A stretch of 64,000 bases of DNA, taken from contig OZ241847.1 of assembly GCA_965202915.1 (NCBI GenBank), forward strand, positions 1,798,001-1,862,000. Direction: 5' to 3'. Shown here one piece after another: positions 1 to 9,099 of this stretch. This DNA is from G965202915 sp965202915 (lineage in GTDB: Bacteria; Pseudomonadota; Gammaproteobacteria; Eutrophobiales; Eutrophobiaceae). Numbering within the stretch: position 1 is the first letter of the stretch; each line of letters begins with the position of its first letter. The position numbers and the translations under genes were made by a program. Under the pieces are notes generated by a model. That model was not told the DNA's origin, did no database searches, and saw only the letters and a program-made list of their open reading frames with translations.

Positions 1-3000
1 TGGCGGTTACATCGATCAAATCAGCATTGGTAAACGCCCCGTCTGAGACCGGATAATTATCCGTGCTCTCGGCGAGGTTGTCGCCGTCGTCGTCGCCGAG
101 CGGGCTGAGGTAATAATCCCTGAACGCATAGAAGCGATCCTGGACGGTAAGGTCGAGCGGATGGGCGCGATAGCCGGTGCCGATCAAGACATAATCGTAT
201 TCCTGGATATCGGAGTAAATCTCATCGCGCACCTGCACCACCGACGGCGGCTCAAAAAACCGGCGCCGCTCCGATTCCATGCCCACGGTGGCATCCGAGA
301 TACTCGCCAGCAGCCCGACGACCGTACCCGCCTCGGGCGCGGTGGTGGAGGCCGGCTCAATATTCGGGTCCAGATCCACCCGGAATATCTGGCCGCCGGT
401 ATCACCGACGTAGAGTCGGTCGGTCAGACCGTCAGCATTGGAATCGATCAAACGGATCCGGGATGGAATCGAATACACCATCTCCGGCACCACTATATTC
501 GAACCTGTGGTGCCGCTGATACTCATGATCAGGGAGCCATTAGTCGGGTCGACGATGTAGATGGCGTTGCCGAGAAAGGCAGTGCCAGCCGCCGGCGCAT
601 AGGCGGTGGCGTCATCCAGGGCCGGGTCCCAGCCGCCGCCGAACACCAGCACGTCCCGGCGGACGTTGTCCGTACCGTCCAGTATCGAGATCGAGGTCAA
701 CTGCGGCTGCGACCAGGTCTGACTCAGCCGGGGGAAATCCGTAGTCTGGCCCTGGATCCGCCACAGGAACCTCGGCACCACCGGGTCGTCCGCAGCGTTC
801 ACCTCCGCGGTCAGATCCAGCGCATACAGGAACGAGCCGCCGCGGCGGGTGGCCAGAAATACCCTGATGCTGTCGTTTTCCGGCGCACTCGGCTCAATGA
901 TGCCATTGCGGTTATTATCGACCCGCCATATGGTGGGGGTGATATCCATGCCATAAGTATGCTCGCCCTCCGGATTCACATAGTTGCTCTGCTGCGCCGA
1001 CCAGAAATCACTCGGCAGAAAACGCCACTCCTCTTCGCCGCTGGCGGCATTGACAAAATGCAGGCTGCCGTCATTGGTGCCGAAAATCACCTTATCGAAG
1101 AAGGTGTTGCCGCTGCCGCCATAGGTGATGATCGCCGGTGAACTGTGCAACACGTCGTTGACCGACCAGCGTTGATCGTTGTTGACGTCATTATCGGCGT
1201 CGGTGATGATCTTCTTGCCCAACAGCCACAGCATCCGATCCTCACATTCGTCCTTGGCGATAGGATTCATAAGATCGGGATTCGGACAGACGCTGGCGCG
1301 CATCGTCTCCAACTCCGCGGCATCCCATGAATCATCCTGCAGTCTAAAGCCCGGGTTGCTCAACGGAGTATTCGCCGGCGCGAAACCGTTCATATCCCGG
1401 TCGGTATAGAGGGTCTGTAGCGTAAAATCGGTGATCTGCGCACCGGTGCCGCCTTCGGTAGTCGCTCGACCATCGACCTGCGTCGACCAGATGCTGCGGG
1501 CGTTTTCCCTGAACCGGGCGTCGGCGCTGTCGATCGCGCTGTTGCGGTCGGCGTCCAGGATCTCGCCCAGGGAACAGCCGAGGGTGGAATCGACGCAGAC
1601 GTTGTATTTCTTGACGTTGCCCAGCCAGGCCTGGGACGGAGACGGGGTGAACAGGCCAAAATAGATCTCGTCCCGGCTCAGTAACCGGTTGAACGCATTG
1701 GTCGCCAGCGAGGGCGAAACGAATGAGGTGTCATTACTTCTAACGTCAATCAGAATAGACTCGAAAACCGCAATCAGTTGTTGGGCGCTCGCGGCCTCAT
1801 AGAACCCGCCCTGCCCCAAGTTGGCGAAGTCTTTAAGGTACTGAGCAGCGTTTCTTGCTCTTTCTTGCTGCAAGGGGCTGAAGAACCCATCCGGGTCCAG
1901 GTTGAATGCAATGGTAGAGGTTTTGATAACTTGATCACCGTCCACTGCCGCAGATTGATCATTGGTGGCCATAAATTCCACAAGATCCACCAGGCACGTG
2001 TTAAAAGCGGTGTAGGAAAGGTCATCGTCCGCGGCTGGCTTGAAACTCGCGTTGGAAGAATAACAAGAGGATTTACCTACCAGGTCACGAAAAACAGGCA
2101 CCAATGTATCGTCACTCACGTTGAGCTGACCATCGGAAAGCAAAATCTGGTGGTTGACTAAACAGCTTTGGGAGGAATCGAGCGGCGAGATATAGCGGGC
2201 TTTGTTATCGACGTCATCGTGTACAATCTCCTGTTGTGCACATGCGGCATTTGTGTCTGTTCGTCGGCTACCAACGACGCCCGAGTCATTGCACATCGGC
2301 AGTATAATGGTGCCGAACTCGTCAGTTTCAGGGCCGGGGGTGGCGGGGTTGTCTTCCGCTGCGCCTCGACAATTACCGGCTGATTCGCAATAGCTGCCCG
2401 GATGGCTGACTTGATTCAAAGCTGTACCAAGGCGTGTGTCGCCGAAAACCATACTTTCACCACGCCAGTAGCGGAAGGCCTCGTAAAGGGTCGTTTGGGT
2501 CGGTGTACTGCCAAACGCAGGCAGGTTGTTCACAATCTCCAGTTGGCTCTCGCGCACTGTTTTAACAAAGGCGCCGGTGGCAACATCTTCTTGATACCTT
2601 ATGCGCAGACGCGGGGCATAAAATGGGTTGCCGTCATAACTGCTCGCCTCCCGATTGCCACTCAAGGGCTCAATCACAGGTTCAATCACAAAGCCCATCG
2701 AATCGCCGCGGGTCCAGCCGGGGGTGTTAACGATCTCCTGCACCACCGTTGCGATGTTTCCGCTGTCATACCATCTATTCGCTTCCCAAATTATCGGCTG
2801 CGGCGGTGTACCATCAGTCTCCAGTGTCCAGTTTACCACGGCGGTGGTGGTAGTGCGCGTACTGATATCGCCGCTGGTGGGCACAAAGCCCGGCGGGTTA
2901 GTGTCAATCAGTCCCTTAATCGTGAACTCGTCGTCCGGATTTGAGAATGAGCCCTCGGAATAAAATTCCAGGAAGGCTTCGGTGATCCTCCCGTTCTGCG

Positions 3001-4861
3001 GCACATTGACTGTCTCAAAGCGCAGGCCCACCGTCTGCATCTCCCCATTCTGGTCTTCACCGATACCGAGAGTGGGGTCAAGGGTATTAACGGCTTGATT
3101 GATACCGATCTCTACCGCATCGCCGTTGCTGGACGCGACTTGGGCGGCCTCGGTGCTTGCTACACAGGGAGTCGCCCCGTTGCTATTATAACTATATACG
3201 AAACTAGCCGGACTACCCCCAGAGTGCTCAAAACTATCGAACTGCGGCGGTGCTGAGGATGAAACATCCGAAGTCATATCAATAAAGAAAGTCAAGGCAT
3301 TGCCACCGCACCAACCACTGTGGCTTACAATTGTATCGACCAAAGCGTGTAAGTTATCTGATCCAATCGGGGAACCTGGCTCCCAGTCGTTAGCCAGTGA
3401 CACTTGCCAAATTTCGTCCATCGTGGTTCGGGGCCGGCTTGTAATATCATTGGAAGCATCAAAAGGTGGAGAGTCGCGTAGTCCGTCAGCTACAGTGGTA
3501 TCTACATCTACTGAAAAGATTACAGTAGCACCAGAGGGAAGATCGGTAGCTGCCGAAGGGGTGAGAATCAGTTTGGCTTGGGTCACGTCGGCACCCCGTG
3601 GGATGCGGACGTCTTCGAAACGCAGTCCAATCCGATGCCTTATAAAGGTCTCCGGTGCCTCGTACTCTATAGAAAGCATTGGCCTAAACGCAGGATCATC
3701 GCCATACACCTCAACCATGCCTCCTGTTGATCCGCTGAGAATAAAGAGTATTGGCCCGATGTAGGTACAATCTCTTGGATCGTAGGTACCACCATCACCG
3801 GGTGGAACGTTTTGGTAACACTCGTTTCCGGGTGGTCCGGGCATTCCGTCTCCCCTTCCTACTCCTCGCGACACGAGGTCCTGTATTATTTCCGCCAAAG
3901 TTTCTCCGTTAATGTCGCTATCTAAATTGATAGGGTCGCCCTGGTTCACCGCCGAGATAGTGAAAGTCCGTGCATCGGTGCGGGGACGATTTTCAATATC
4001 GTCATCGAGACAGCCGGCTGGGCCACACGCAATTAAGGGACGCGGCTGGTCCGAGTCCTCGACCTCAATAGTTAGTTGGTTACTACCGGTGAAATTCTTT
4101 GCAGCTGTGAAAGTTATTTGAGCAGAGTCGATCCTTGCATTGCGCGGTACTGGCAAATTAAACAGTAACCCAATCGTCTCATTGTCGCGCCCTGTTATAT
4201 ACAGATTGTCGTCATTGTCAGGGATAGGGTCGTTACCGTCAGGGTCAACATTCCCCGTATCAGTATTTACCGGAAGCTCACCTATCCGCTGCCAAGCATA
4301 ATCTAACATCGGCAACTGGACTGGCATTTGATCAACATACGGGGCATTTTCTCCCGGTATCCGCGCTGTCAAAGTAGGGCCTATGAAATTCGTCGGGCCA
4401 TCCGATATGTCGATATTGTTGTCTATATCACGGACGGCTTGCACCCCGTCATTAGCACCTTCGGTAATCGTATTAGTGAACTCCTGTTCCTCGCCCACGA
4501 CGGTGGTGGCAAGGTCATCCAGGTTGGCTATCGGAAACAATACTGGCCCACCCCTAAGGTGGTTGAAACGCATTAGGCCAACTCCCGTATTCTCCAGATC
4601 AGTCAGTATGCTTGTGGCTGCCTCTTTGAGTGCATCAAGGCGACTCTGCCTCGTACCGCCCACCTGCGTTCTTCCAAGCATGGAAGAGGAGGTATCCAGA
4701 ATGAACAGCACATTGGCGTTGGCACTAATCCCGTTCCCCGCGCCGGAAAAATAGATCTCGGTGTCGGCCGCCCGCGCCGCCAGGCCGGCGGCGAATGCCA
4801 GCGCGACGCCGAGAAGGATATGGCAGCCTTGCCGCCGATGACTAATACGGTTTATATTCAT
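1..4861 (-). CDS. pilY1: Type IV pilus tip adhesin/assembly protein PilY1 (3' end outside window)
   Basis: PilY1 is the large pilus-associated adhesin that primes pilus assembly and modulates retraction. About 1620 codons are visible without a stop, and the C-terminus lies beyond base 1. It starts at ATG 4861 after a GAGGAG ribosome site and has a signal peptide. A von Willebrand A-like start carries the MIDAS motif DTSSSM near residue 55. The second half of that region (NHQILLSDGQ) comes only after about 550 further residues. The C-terminal part (from about residue 1200) holds the hallmark LGNVKKY segment, the DVLHSSPAIITYGG segment and a beta-propeller with a PilY1-type calcium loop DSNADGLTD near residue 1470. 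Three similar inserted modules (about residues 230-400, 405-550 and 610-755) each begin with a G-L-x-F...V-P pattern and look like beta-sandwiches. P. aeruginosa PilY1 is about 1160 residues, so this protein is markedly longer. It is last in the visible minor-pilin operon. The family call is secure. Confidence 0.93.
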   Translation of the reverse strand, partial: MNINRISHRRQGCHILLGVALAFAAGLAARAADTEIYFSGAGNGISANANVLFILDTSSSMLGRTQVGGTRQSRLDALKEAATSILTDLENTGVGLMRFNHLRGGPVLFPIANLDDLATTVVGEEQEFTNTITEGANDGVQAVRDIDNNIDISDGPTNFIGPTLTARIPGENAPYVDQMPVQLPMLDYAWQRIGELPVNTDTGNVDPDGNDPIPDNDDNLYITGRDNETIGLLFNLPVPRNARIDSAQITFTAAKNFTGSNQLTIEVEDSDQPRPLIACGPAGCLDDDIENRPRTDARTFTISAVNQGDPINLDSDINGETLAEIIQDLVSRGVGRGDGMPGPPGNECYQNVPPGDGGTYDPRDCTYIGPILFILSGSTGGMVEVYGDDPAFRPMLSIEYEAPETFIRHRIGLRFEDVRIPRGADVTQAKLILTPSAATDLPSGATVIFSVDVDTTVADGLRDSPPFDASNDITSRPRTTMDEIWQVSLANDWEPGSPIGSDNLHALVDTIVSHSGWCGGNALTFFIDMTSDVSSSAPPQFDSFEHSGGSPASFVYSYNSNGATPCVASTEAAQVASSNGDAVEIGINQAVNTLDPTLGIGEDQNGEMQTVGLRFETVNVPQNGRITEAFLEFYSEGSFSNPDDEFTIKGLIDTNPPGFVPTSGDISTRTTTTAVVNWTLETDGTPPQPIIWEANRWYDSGNIATVVQEIVNTPGWTRGDSMGFVIEPVIEPLSGNREASSYDGNPFYAPRLRIRYQEDVATGAFVKTVRESQLEIVNNLPAFGSTPTQTTLYEAFRYWRGESMVFGDTRLGTALNQVSHPGSYCESAGNCRGAAEDNPATPGPETDEFGTIILPMCNDSGVVGSRRTDTNAACAQQEIVHDDVDNKARYISPLDSSQSCLVNHQILLSDGQLNVSDDTLVPVFRDLVGKSSCYSSNASFKPAADDDLSYTAFNTCLVDLVEFMATNDQSAAVDGDQVIKTSTIAFNLDPDGFFSPLQQERARNAAQYLKDFANLGQGGFYEAASAQQLIAVFESILIDVRSNDTSFVSPSLATNAFNRLLSRDEIYFGLFTPSPSQAWLGNVKKYNVCVDSTLGCSLGEILDADRNSAIDSADARFRENARSIWSTQVDGRATTEGGTGAQITDFTLQTLYTDRDMNGFAPANTPLSNPGFRLQDDSWDAAELETMRASVCPNPDLMNPIAKDECEDRMLWLLGKKIITDADNDVNNDQRWSVNDVLHSSPAIITYGGSGNTFFDKVIFGTNDGSLHFVNAASGEEEWRFLPSDFWSAQQSNYVNPEGEHTYGMDITPTIWRVDNNRNGIIEPSAPENDSIRVFLATRRGGSFLYALDLTAEVNAADDPVVPRFLWRIQGQTTDFPRLSQTWSQPQLTSISILDGTDNVRRDVLVFGGGWDPALDDATAYAPAAGTAFLGNAIYIVDPTNGSLIMSISGTTGSNIVVPEMVYSIPSRIRLIDSNADGLTDRLYVGDTGGQIFRVDLDPNIEPASTTAPEAGTVVGLLASISDATVGMESERRRFFEPPSVVQVRDEIYSDIQEYDYVLIGTGYRAHPLDLTVQDRFYAFRDYYLSPLGDDDGDNLAESTDNYPVSDGAFTNADLIDVTA

Positions 4862-4905
4862 TACCTGTTCTCCTCGGTATGCCTTATCATGGTTGCTCCC
4901 CCCGG

Positions 4906-5178
4906 TTAACGCGATCCACAGGCCGCCTTGCCCACCCCACCAGGCTGCTTGTTCTGGCATTGGTCTTGGCCTCCGGGGCCCCGGAAGCAGATATTATCAC
5001 TTCCCCGCTGCTGCACCAGCAATACCTCGGTGCCATCCGGGCAATAGGCGATATAATAACGTTCGTCGCCATCCCAGCCCTTGTCAGAAACCGTTACCGT
5101 CTGCTGGGCGACGGCAAAAAAGCTGGCCGCCGGGATCAACACGGCGGCAAGGATGCGGATCAGTGTTTTCATCATCAT
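4906..5178 (-). CDS. Small secreted Cys-containing protein between pilX and pilY1, unknown function
   Basis: This 90-residue protein starts at the first of three consecutive ATG codons, with AGAGGAG about 8 nt upstream. The N-terminus (MMMKTLIRILAAVLIPAASFF) is a typical Sec signal peptide ending near AVA-Q. The mature part is about 65 residues and contains four cysteines (AYCPDG, NICFRG, DQCQNK, AACGSR), so up to two disulphides are possible. It lies 27 nt downstream of pilX and 44 nt upstream of pilY1 and is presumably co-transcribed with them. I do not recognise a domain. P. aeruginosa has a small gene, pilY2, after pilY1, but position and sequence do not match it. A periplasmic or pilus-tip accessory role is inference from position only. 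Confidence 0.7.
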   Translation of the reverse strand: MMMKTLIRILAAVLIPAASFFAVAQQTVTVSDKGWDGDERYYIAYCPDGTEVLLVQQRGSDNICFRGPGGQDQCQNKQPGGVGKAACGSR

Positions 5179-5205
5179 GCTTATACTCCTCTGTATATCA
5201 TCGGT

Positions 5206-5694
5206 TCAGGGGGCCCTGCCAACCTGGTAGGCGCCGCCATGCAGGGTCGTGGTCGCGCCGCTTTTGGTGCCGCCCGAGGCGGACAGATTGAAATGGAAAT
5301 AGGCATAGGAACTGTCCCAGCCCGAGCCCCGTTTCGGCGCCGTGGACTGGCGGAACACCGAGTTATAGTCGGTTGTCGCTTCGTATGCGCCGAGGCCAGT
5401 CCTACCAATCGTGTTATCGCTCTTGGCGTAAAGATCGGTCGCGCTACCATCGTTCTCAGGGGTCAGGGTGGTATCGAAGGCCGCGGGATCATCGAAGACC
5501 AGCCCCAGGCCGGTTGACGCGGCCTGAAAGGCGCGGTTGATCTCCTGGGAGTTGGCCGCCATGCGTTCCTCCATGGTGGCGGTGAACATCGTCGACAATC
5601 CCAGCATGGTCAATAACACCAACAACACCAGCGAGGTGAACAATACCGCACCGGCCTGTCCGGTGCTGGTCTGAGTCCTGGTTACCTGCGTCAT
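5206..5694 (-). CDS. pilX: Minor pilin / type IV pilus assembly protein PilX
   Basis: PilX is a minor pilin of the pilus-tip priming complex, made as a membrane-anchored prepilin. The 162-residue protein has the PilX N-terminal signature GAVLFTSLVLLVLLTMLGL followed by a T-rich stretch and EERMAANSQ, giving a hydrophobic helix at residues about 15-40. The start chosen is ATG 5694 because GGAG lies 9 nt upstream; an in-frame TTG six codons earlier is less likely. It follows pilW by 25 nt and precedes the small secreted protein and pilY1. The C-terminal half is poorly conserved, as is usual for the family. Confidence 0.88.
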   Translation of the reverse strand: MTQVTRTQTSTGQAGAVLFTSLVLLVLLTMLGLSTMFTATMEERMAANSQEINRAFQAASTGLGLVFDDPAAFDTTLTPENDGSATDLYAKSDNTIGRTGLGAYEATTDYNSVFRQSTAPKRGSGWDSSYAYFHFNLSASGGTKSGATTTLHGGAYQVGRAP

Positions 5695-5719
5695 AGTTCG
5701 ATCTCCGGTCAATTCAGAT

Positions 5720-6745
5720 TCAATTCACGGCCCGATTGCGGATATGGACGGTCGCGGTCACCACCCTGCGACGGTGAAAATCGTTTGCCGCCGCAACCGT
5801 GGTACCCAACAGGTCATAGGTTTTGGTATCGGGCTCAAGACTGTAATTCTGGGTGATGGTGCGAAACAGCAGTGCCAGCTTGACTGCAACGACGTTCATC
5901 GTCCAAGTTTCGTCCGGTGGGGTGAGGAAGTCGTCTGCATCGTTATAGTCGTCCGGCAGGCCGTCGCCGTCATTATCGATTCCATAGAGGATTTGCATGT
6001 TGTCGACGCCTTGTATCAGTTCCAAATTACGCCCGCCTGATTCGAGGGCTTCCAATCTCCATAAGGCCGGATCATTGACGCCGTCACCGTCCGCGTCATT
6101 CCCGGCCCGCACATAATAGCGCACGTTATGAACCCTGGCGATTTCGGCATCGGTATCGTAACTGCCGGTGATCTTGTCCTGGTGCTGCAGGCCGGCAATG
6201 ACGTGACGTCTGGCGGGAAAGATATCCGCGGAACGACAGTCATAGACCGCCAATGGAAAATCGATAGGGATATCGCCGGGGGTAATGCTGACCGGCACCA
6301 GGGCTGAGGTGCTTGGCCCGCTCAGATTTATGCCCAGCGGCTTGAAGAACCTCAGGGTTATGCCATCGGTTCCAAGCACCAGAGTCGTGGAGGCGGTTAC
6401 CTGCCATCCACTGGGGTACCAGGTCCTGCTGCCATCGTTGGCTCCCTCGATCAAATTGCGTGCATCATAATTAGCCAGCGTCTTCCAGTCGGATGAATAA
6501 GCGCTGTTGATGACGGAAATATCATCGGCGCAACCGATGAAGCCGGCGGAGCGGATATCGCCGATCAGTATTTGCATCGCAAACCGGGCATTCTCCTGCA
6601 GCCGCCCCATCGCGTCCTGCTCCTTGTATATGCGTTTATTACTGATAAACAGGCTGGTGGCACCGAACAACAGGAACATGCCGATCAGCATCGCAATCAT
6701 CAGTTCGATGAGGGTAAAGCCGCCGCCGGGTTTATGCCGATACAT
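5720..6745 (-). CDS. pilW: Minor pilin / type IV pilus assembly protein PilW
   Basis: PilW is a large minor pilin of the tip complex. The 341-residue product carries a prepilin peptidase site (GGGFTLIELMIAML) with cleavage after Gly and the conserved Glu at position +5, then the PilW pattern RLQENARFAMQILIGDIRSAGFIGC. The reading frame is open further upstream, but those codons overlap pilV; ATG 6745 lies 13 nt after the pilV stop with GAGGAGG just upstream and gives the expected short leader peptide. Internal runs such as NDADGDGVNDPALW and IDNDGDGLPDDYND resemble calcium-binding loops and are common in PilW proteins. It is third in the fimT-pilV-pilW-pilX order. Confidence 0.92.
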   Translation of the reverse strand: MYRHKPGGGFTLIELMIAMLIGMFLLFGATSLFISNKRIYKEQDAMGRLQENARFAMQILIGDIRSAGFIGCADDISVINSAYSSDWKTLANYDARNLIEGANDGSRTWYPSGWQVTASTTLVLGTDGITLRFFKPLGINLSGPSTSALVPVSITPGDIPIDFPLAVYDCRSADIFPARRHVIAGLQHQDKITGSYDTDAEIARVHNVRYYVRAGNDADGDGVNDPALWRLEALESGGRNLELIQGVDNMQILYGIDNDGDGLPDDYNDADDFLTPPDETWTMNVVAVKLALLFRTITQNYSLEPDTKTYDLLGTTVAAANDFHRRRVVTATVHIRNRAVN

Positions 6746-6758
6746 TCCGAGCGCCTCC

Positions 6759-7229
6759 TCAGGGTTGAAAGGTGTAAACAACGACATGGATTTCGCGTTC
6801 CGCATCGACCCAATCGATAACGACACTGTAGAGCGTACTGGCGGGGACCCTTTCTATTCTAATGAAGGTGCCAAGTGGCAGGGCACGGTTGACGTTGTTT
6901 ATCCAGCAGTCACGGTCAGCGCGGGCATTGCCGGCAGGGGGCGGCGGATCACAGAGACCAGGGTCATAGACGCCGGTCACTTCCTCTTCCAGGTCGCCGA
7001 AGGATATGAGGTAGTCGTCGGCATTCGCACTGTTCATCCGCATGCGGTCGGCAATGTCATAGGCCAGGAAATTGACCTGGCTGCGGATGAACGAAGAATT
7101 ACTGTAACGCAGGCCCTTGAACTGTAACGCGGCGATACCGAGCAGGCCGATGGCCAGTATCAGCAATGAGACCAACACCTCTATCAGGGTGAAACCGGAG
7201 CCGTTGTGGACTTTTGGGAGGGCGTTCAT
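6759..7229 (-). CDS. pilV: Minor pilin / type IV pilus modification protein PilV
   Basis: PilV is a minor pilin acting with FimT/FimU, PilW and PilX to initiate the pilus. The 156-residue product begins MNALPKVHNGSGFTLIEV, a class III signal with cleavage between G and F and Glu at +5, followed by the PilV-like helix LLILAIGLLGIAALQ. The body has the RSQVNFLAYDIADRMRMN segment typical of PilV. The frame stays open 38 codons further upstream, but those codons lie inside fimT. ATG 7229 is one base after the fimT stop and gives a normal leader, so translational coupling to fimT is likely. Two cysteine-containing segments (GLCDPP and RDCWINN) are probably disulphide-linked. Confidence 0.9.
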   Translation of the reverse strand: MNALPKVHNGSGFTLIEVLVSLLILAIGLLGIAALQFKGLRYSNSSFIRSQVNFLAYDIADRMRMNSANADDYLISFGDLEEEVTGVYDPGLCDPPPPAGNARADRDCWINNVNRALPLGTFIRIERVPASTLYSVVIDWVDAEREIHVVVYTFQP

Positions 7230-7230
7230 G

Positions 7231-7767
7231 TTAACTGCAGGCAATTTCGCGGGTATGGGGACGACCGGTGATAGTGATCGCGACCCGCCGGCCGGTTTCA
7301 CCGGTGCGATCATCACACAGATCGAACCGGGCCACGGCATCAATAAAGCCGGTGCTGTAATACCGCTGGATGGTGTTGTTGCCGACTATGGTATTAGTAC
7401 AGCCCAATTCCACGAATCTCATTATCGCACTAGGGCTGAGAACGCCGTCGCCGTCATAGTCTTCGCCCGGATCCAAAACGCCATTGCCATTGCGATCTTC
7501 GTTTATGGTCACCGACCAGCCGAATGTGGCCCAGTCGGTGGTGCCGGTGTTCGAGAGAATGGTGACCGTGCTCTTGCGTTTTACCGCCTCGCTGCGGGCC
7601 TGCTGAAAAATGGCAATCAGAGCATTGGTATTGGTCGTCAGGCAGTTGTTTTTCACCAAATCCCGGTAGCTCGGCAACGCCAGTGCGGCCAGTATGCTGC
7701 CTATCGCGAGCACCGCCATCAACTCCAGCAGGGAGAATCCCGATTGTGTATTATTGTGTATGTACAT
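7231..7767 (-). CDS. fimT: FimT/GspH-type pseudopilin, first gene of the minor-pilin operon
   Basis: This is a prepilin-like protein of the GspH/FimT family, 178 residues. The leader MYIHNNTQSGFSLLELMAVLAIGSILAALALPSY has a prepilin peptidase site between G and F and Glu at +5. The region that follows (NALIAIFQQARSEAVKRKSTVTI) is the classical GspH/FimT motif of a helix running into the first beta strand. The mature domain ends in a Cys (REIACS), which may pair with an upstream Cys. In Pseudomonas a FAD oxidase gene sits next to fimT, and here thiO is the divergent neighbour, supporting the assignment. FimU is an alternative name for the same kind of protein; sequence alone does not separate them. 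Confidence 0.85.
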   Translation of the reverse strand: MYIHNNTQSGFSLLELMAVLAIGSILAALALPSYRDLVKNNCLTTNTNALIAIFQQARSEAVKRKSTVTILSNTGTTDWATFGWSVTINEDRNGNGVLDPGEDYDGDGVLSPSAIMRFVELGCTNTIVGNNTIQRYYSTGFIDAVARFDLCDDRTGETGRRVAITITGRPHTREIACS

Positions 7768-7796
7768 GGTTAATCAGTTAAAACTTTATATGGGTA

Positions 7797-7824
7797 GTTA
7801 TAGTCCGTATTCCGATATTGTCCA
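7797..7824 (-). promoter_or_regulatory. Candidate sigma-70 promoter of the fimT-pilV-pilW-pilX-pilY1 operon
   Basis: On the minus strand TGGACA (7824-7819) and TATAAC (7802-7797) are separated by 16 nt, which places the transcript start near 7790, about 23 nt before the fimT ATG. The -35 box matches TTGACA at 5 of 6 positions and the -10 box matches TATAAT at 5 of 6. It lies in the divergent gap between fimT and thiO. This is inferred from the sequence pattern only. Confidence 0.4.
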
Positions 7825-7899
7825 GATATATCCGACGAACGGCGCTTTTTTGCCGATGAACGGTGGGCCGCCGGCTGATTTGGATGGGATCTGGCCGCA

Positions 7900-8943
7900 A
7901 TGGTCCGGGGTCCGGCCTTGAATAGTGTCGACTGCATCGTGGTCGGCGGCGGGGTGATCGGCATGGCCACGGCGCGGGAACTGGCCCGGCGCGGTCGCTC
8001 GGTGCGTTTATTGGAGAGGGGGGCGCTGGGGCGGGAGGCAAGCTGGGCGGCCGGGGGGATATTGTCGTCGATGCGGCCCTGGGCCGAGACGGCGGCTTCG
8101 GCGGCTTTGTCATCTCAGGGCCAGGCCGGCTATTCGGGCTTTGCCGAGGCCCTGAGGGCCGAGACCGGCATAGACCCGGAGTATTACCGCTGCGGTATGG
8201 TGATCATGCACCCGGATGACGTCGCGCCAACGTTGGCCTGGGCGCAGGCGAGGCGGGTACGGCACGTCAGGGATCATCGTCCGGCGGGCCTGGTGATCAC
8301 CACCGCTACGGTGTTTTTGCCGGCAATAGCGCAGGTGCGAGTGCCGCGTTTGTTGCAGGCGCTGCATGCGAGTCTGAAACATTACCGGGTTGAGATCCGG
8401 GAGCATACCGCGGTCACCGAGATAAACACAAGTGGGTCGCGCTTTACAACGGTGACCACCGCGGCCGGTGAGATCGCCGCCGATGCGCTGGTGATCACGA
8501 CCGGGGCATGGAGCGGACGTTTGCTCGGCGAGCTCGGCCGGCCGGTCGCTATCGAGCCGGTTCGCGGGCAGATGGTGTGCGTGCGGTTTGCCGAGCCGCG
8601 CCTGGATACGATGATATTGGACGGCGATCATTATTTTATTCCCAGGAAGGATGGGCACGTGTTGATCGGCAGCACGATGGAGCGCGTGGGTTTTGATAAG
8701 CGGGTCACCGACGGTGCGCGGGCGACGTTAATGGATTGGGCCGGCGGCATCTGGCCGGACGTCAGCCAGGCCGGGTTTGTCCGCCATTGGGCCGGCCTGC
8801 GCCCGGCAACGGATGATGGCCGTCCGCGTCTGGGCCGGTTATCGGGTTATGATAATGTATTTATCAATGCCGGACATTTTAGAAAGGGTATATTGCAGGC
8901 ACCGATCTGTGCCTCCCGGATCGCCGCGCTGATCTGCGGGTAG
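7900..8943 (+). CDS. thiO: FAD-dependent glycine oxidase ThiO-type amine oxidase
   Basis: ThiO oxidises glycine to iminoacetate for the thiazole half of thiamine in aerobes. The 347-residue protein has an N-terminal dinucleotide-binding fold (DCIVVGGGVIGMATARELARRG, Glu ending the second strand in RLLERG) and the DAO-family REASWAAGGIL segment. Later segments include GQMVCVR, FIPRKDGHVLIGSTMERVGFD and a C-terminal GLRPATDDGRPRLG...NAGHFRKGILQAP that contacts FAD and substrate. The length fits ThiO (about 360). ATG 7900 has no strong ribosome site; an in-frame TTG at 7918 (LNSVDC) is a possible alternative. No other thi genes are in view. Its place next to fimT is conserved in pseudomonads. 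A broader D-amino-acid oxidase role cannot be excluded. Confidence 0.83.
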   Translation: MVRGPALNSVDCIVVGGGVIGMATARELARRGRSVRLLERGALGREASWAAGGILSSMRPWAETAASAALSSQGQAGYSGFAEALRAETGIDPEYYRCGMVIMHPDDVAPTLAWAQARRVRHVRDHRPAGLVITTATVFLPAIAQVRVPRLLQALHASLKHYRVEIREHTAVTEINTSGSRFTTVTTAAGEIAADALVITTGAWSGRLLGELGRPVAIEPVRGQMVCVRFAEPRLDTMILDGDHYFIPRKDGHVLIGSTMERVGFDKRVTDGARATLMDWAGGIWPDVSQAGFVRHWAGLRPATDDGRPRLGRLSGYDNVFINAGHFRKGILQAPICASRIAALICG

Positions 8944-9099
8944 TGGCCGGCGTTCGCCGGGGGCATACTGTTCAGGCGGATCGCCGGCGGGCCGGCATTG
9001 GGCGCGATGGCCGCCCGCCTGGAGGGGGCGGGTAAATTGTGGTAATTTAACGGGCATTATTTTGAATATGGCGCTATAATCGGCCCAGCGAGGAATATC

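Noticed and set aside
161..1141. Long open frame of 326 codons on the plus strand
   Set aside because: It is antisense to pilY1, which has a full set of PilY1 motifs on the minus strand. The plus-strand product shows no recognisable domain and is a shadow of the coding frame opposite.
7768..7899. TPP riboswitch upstream of thiO
   Set aside because: The short leader contains no CTGAGA-type thi-box core and no pairing pattern of the riboswitch.
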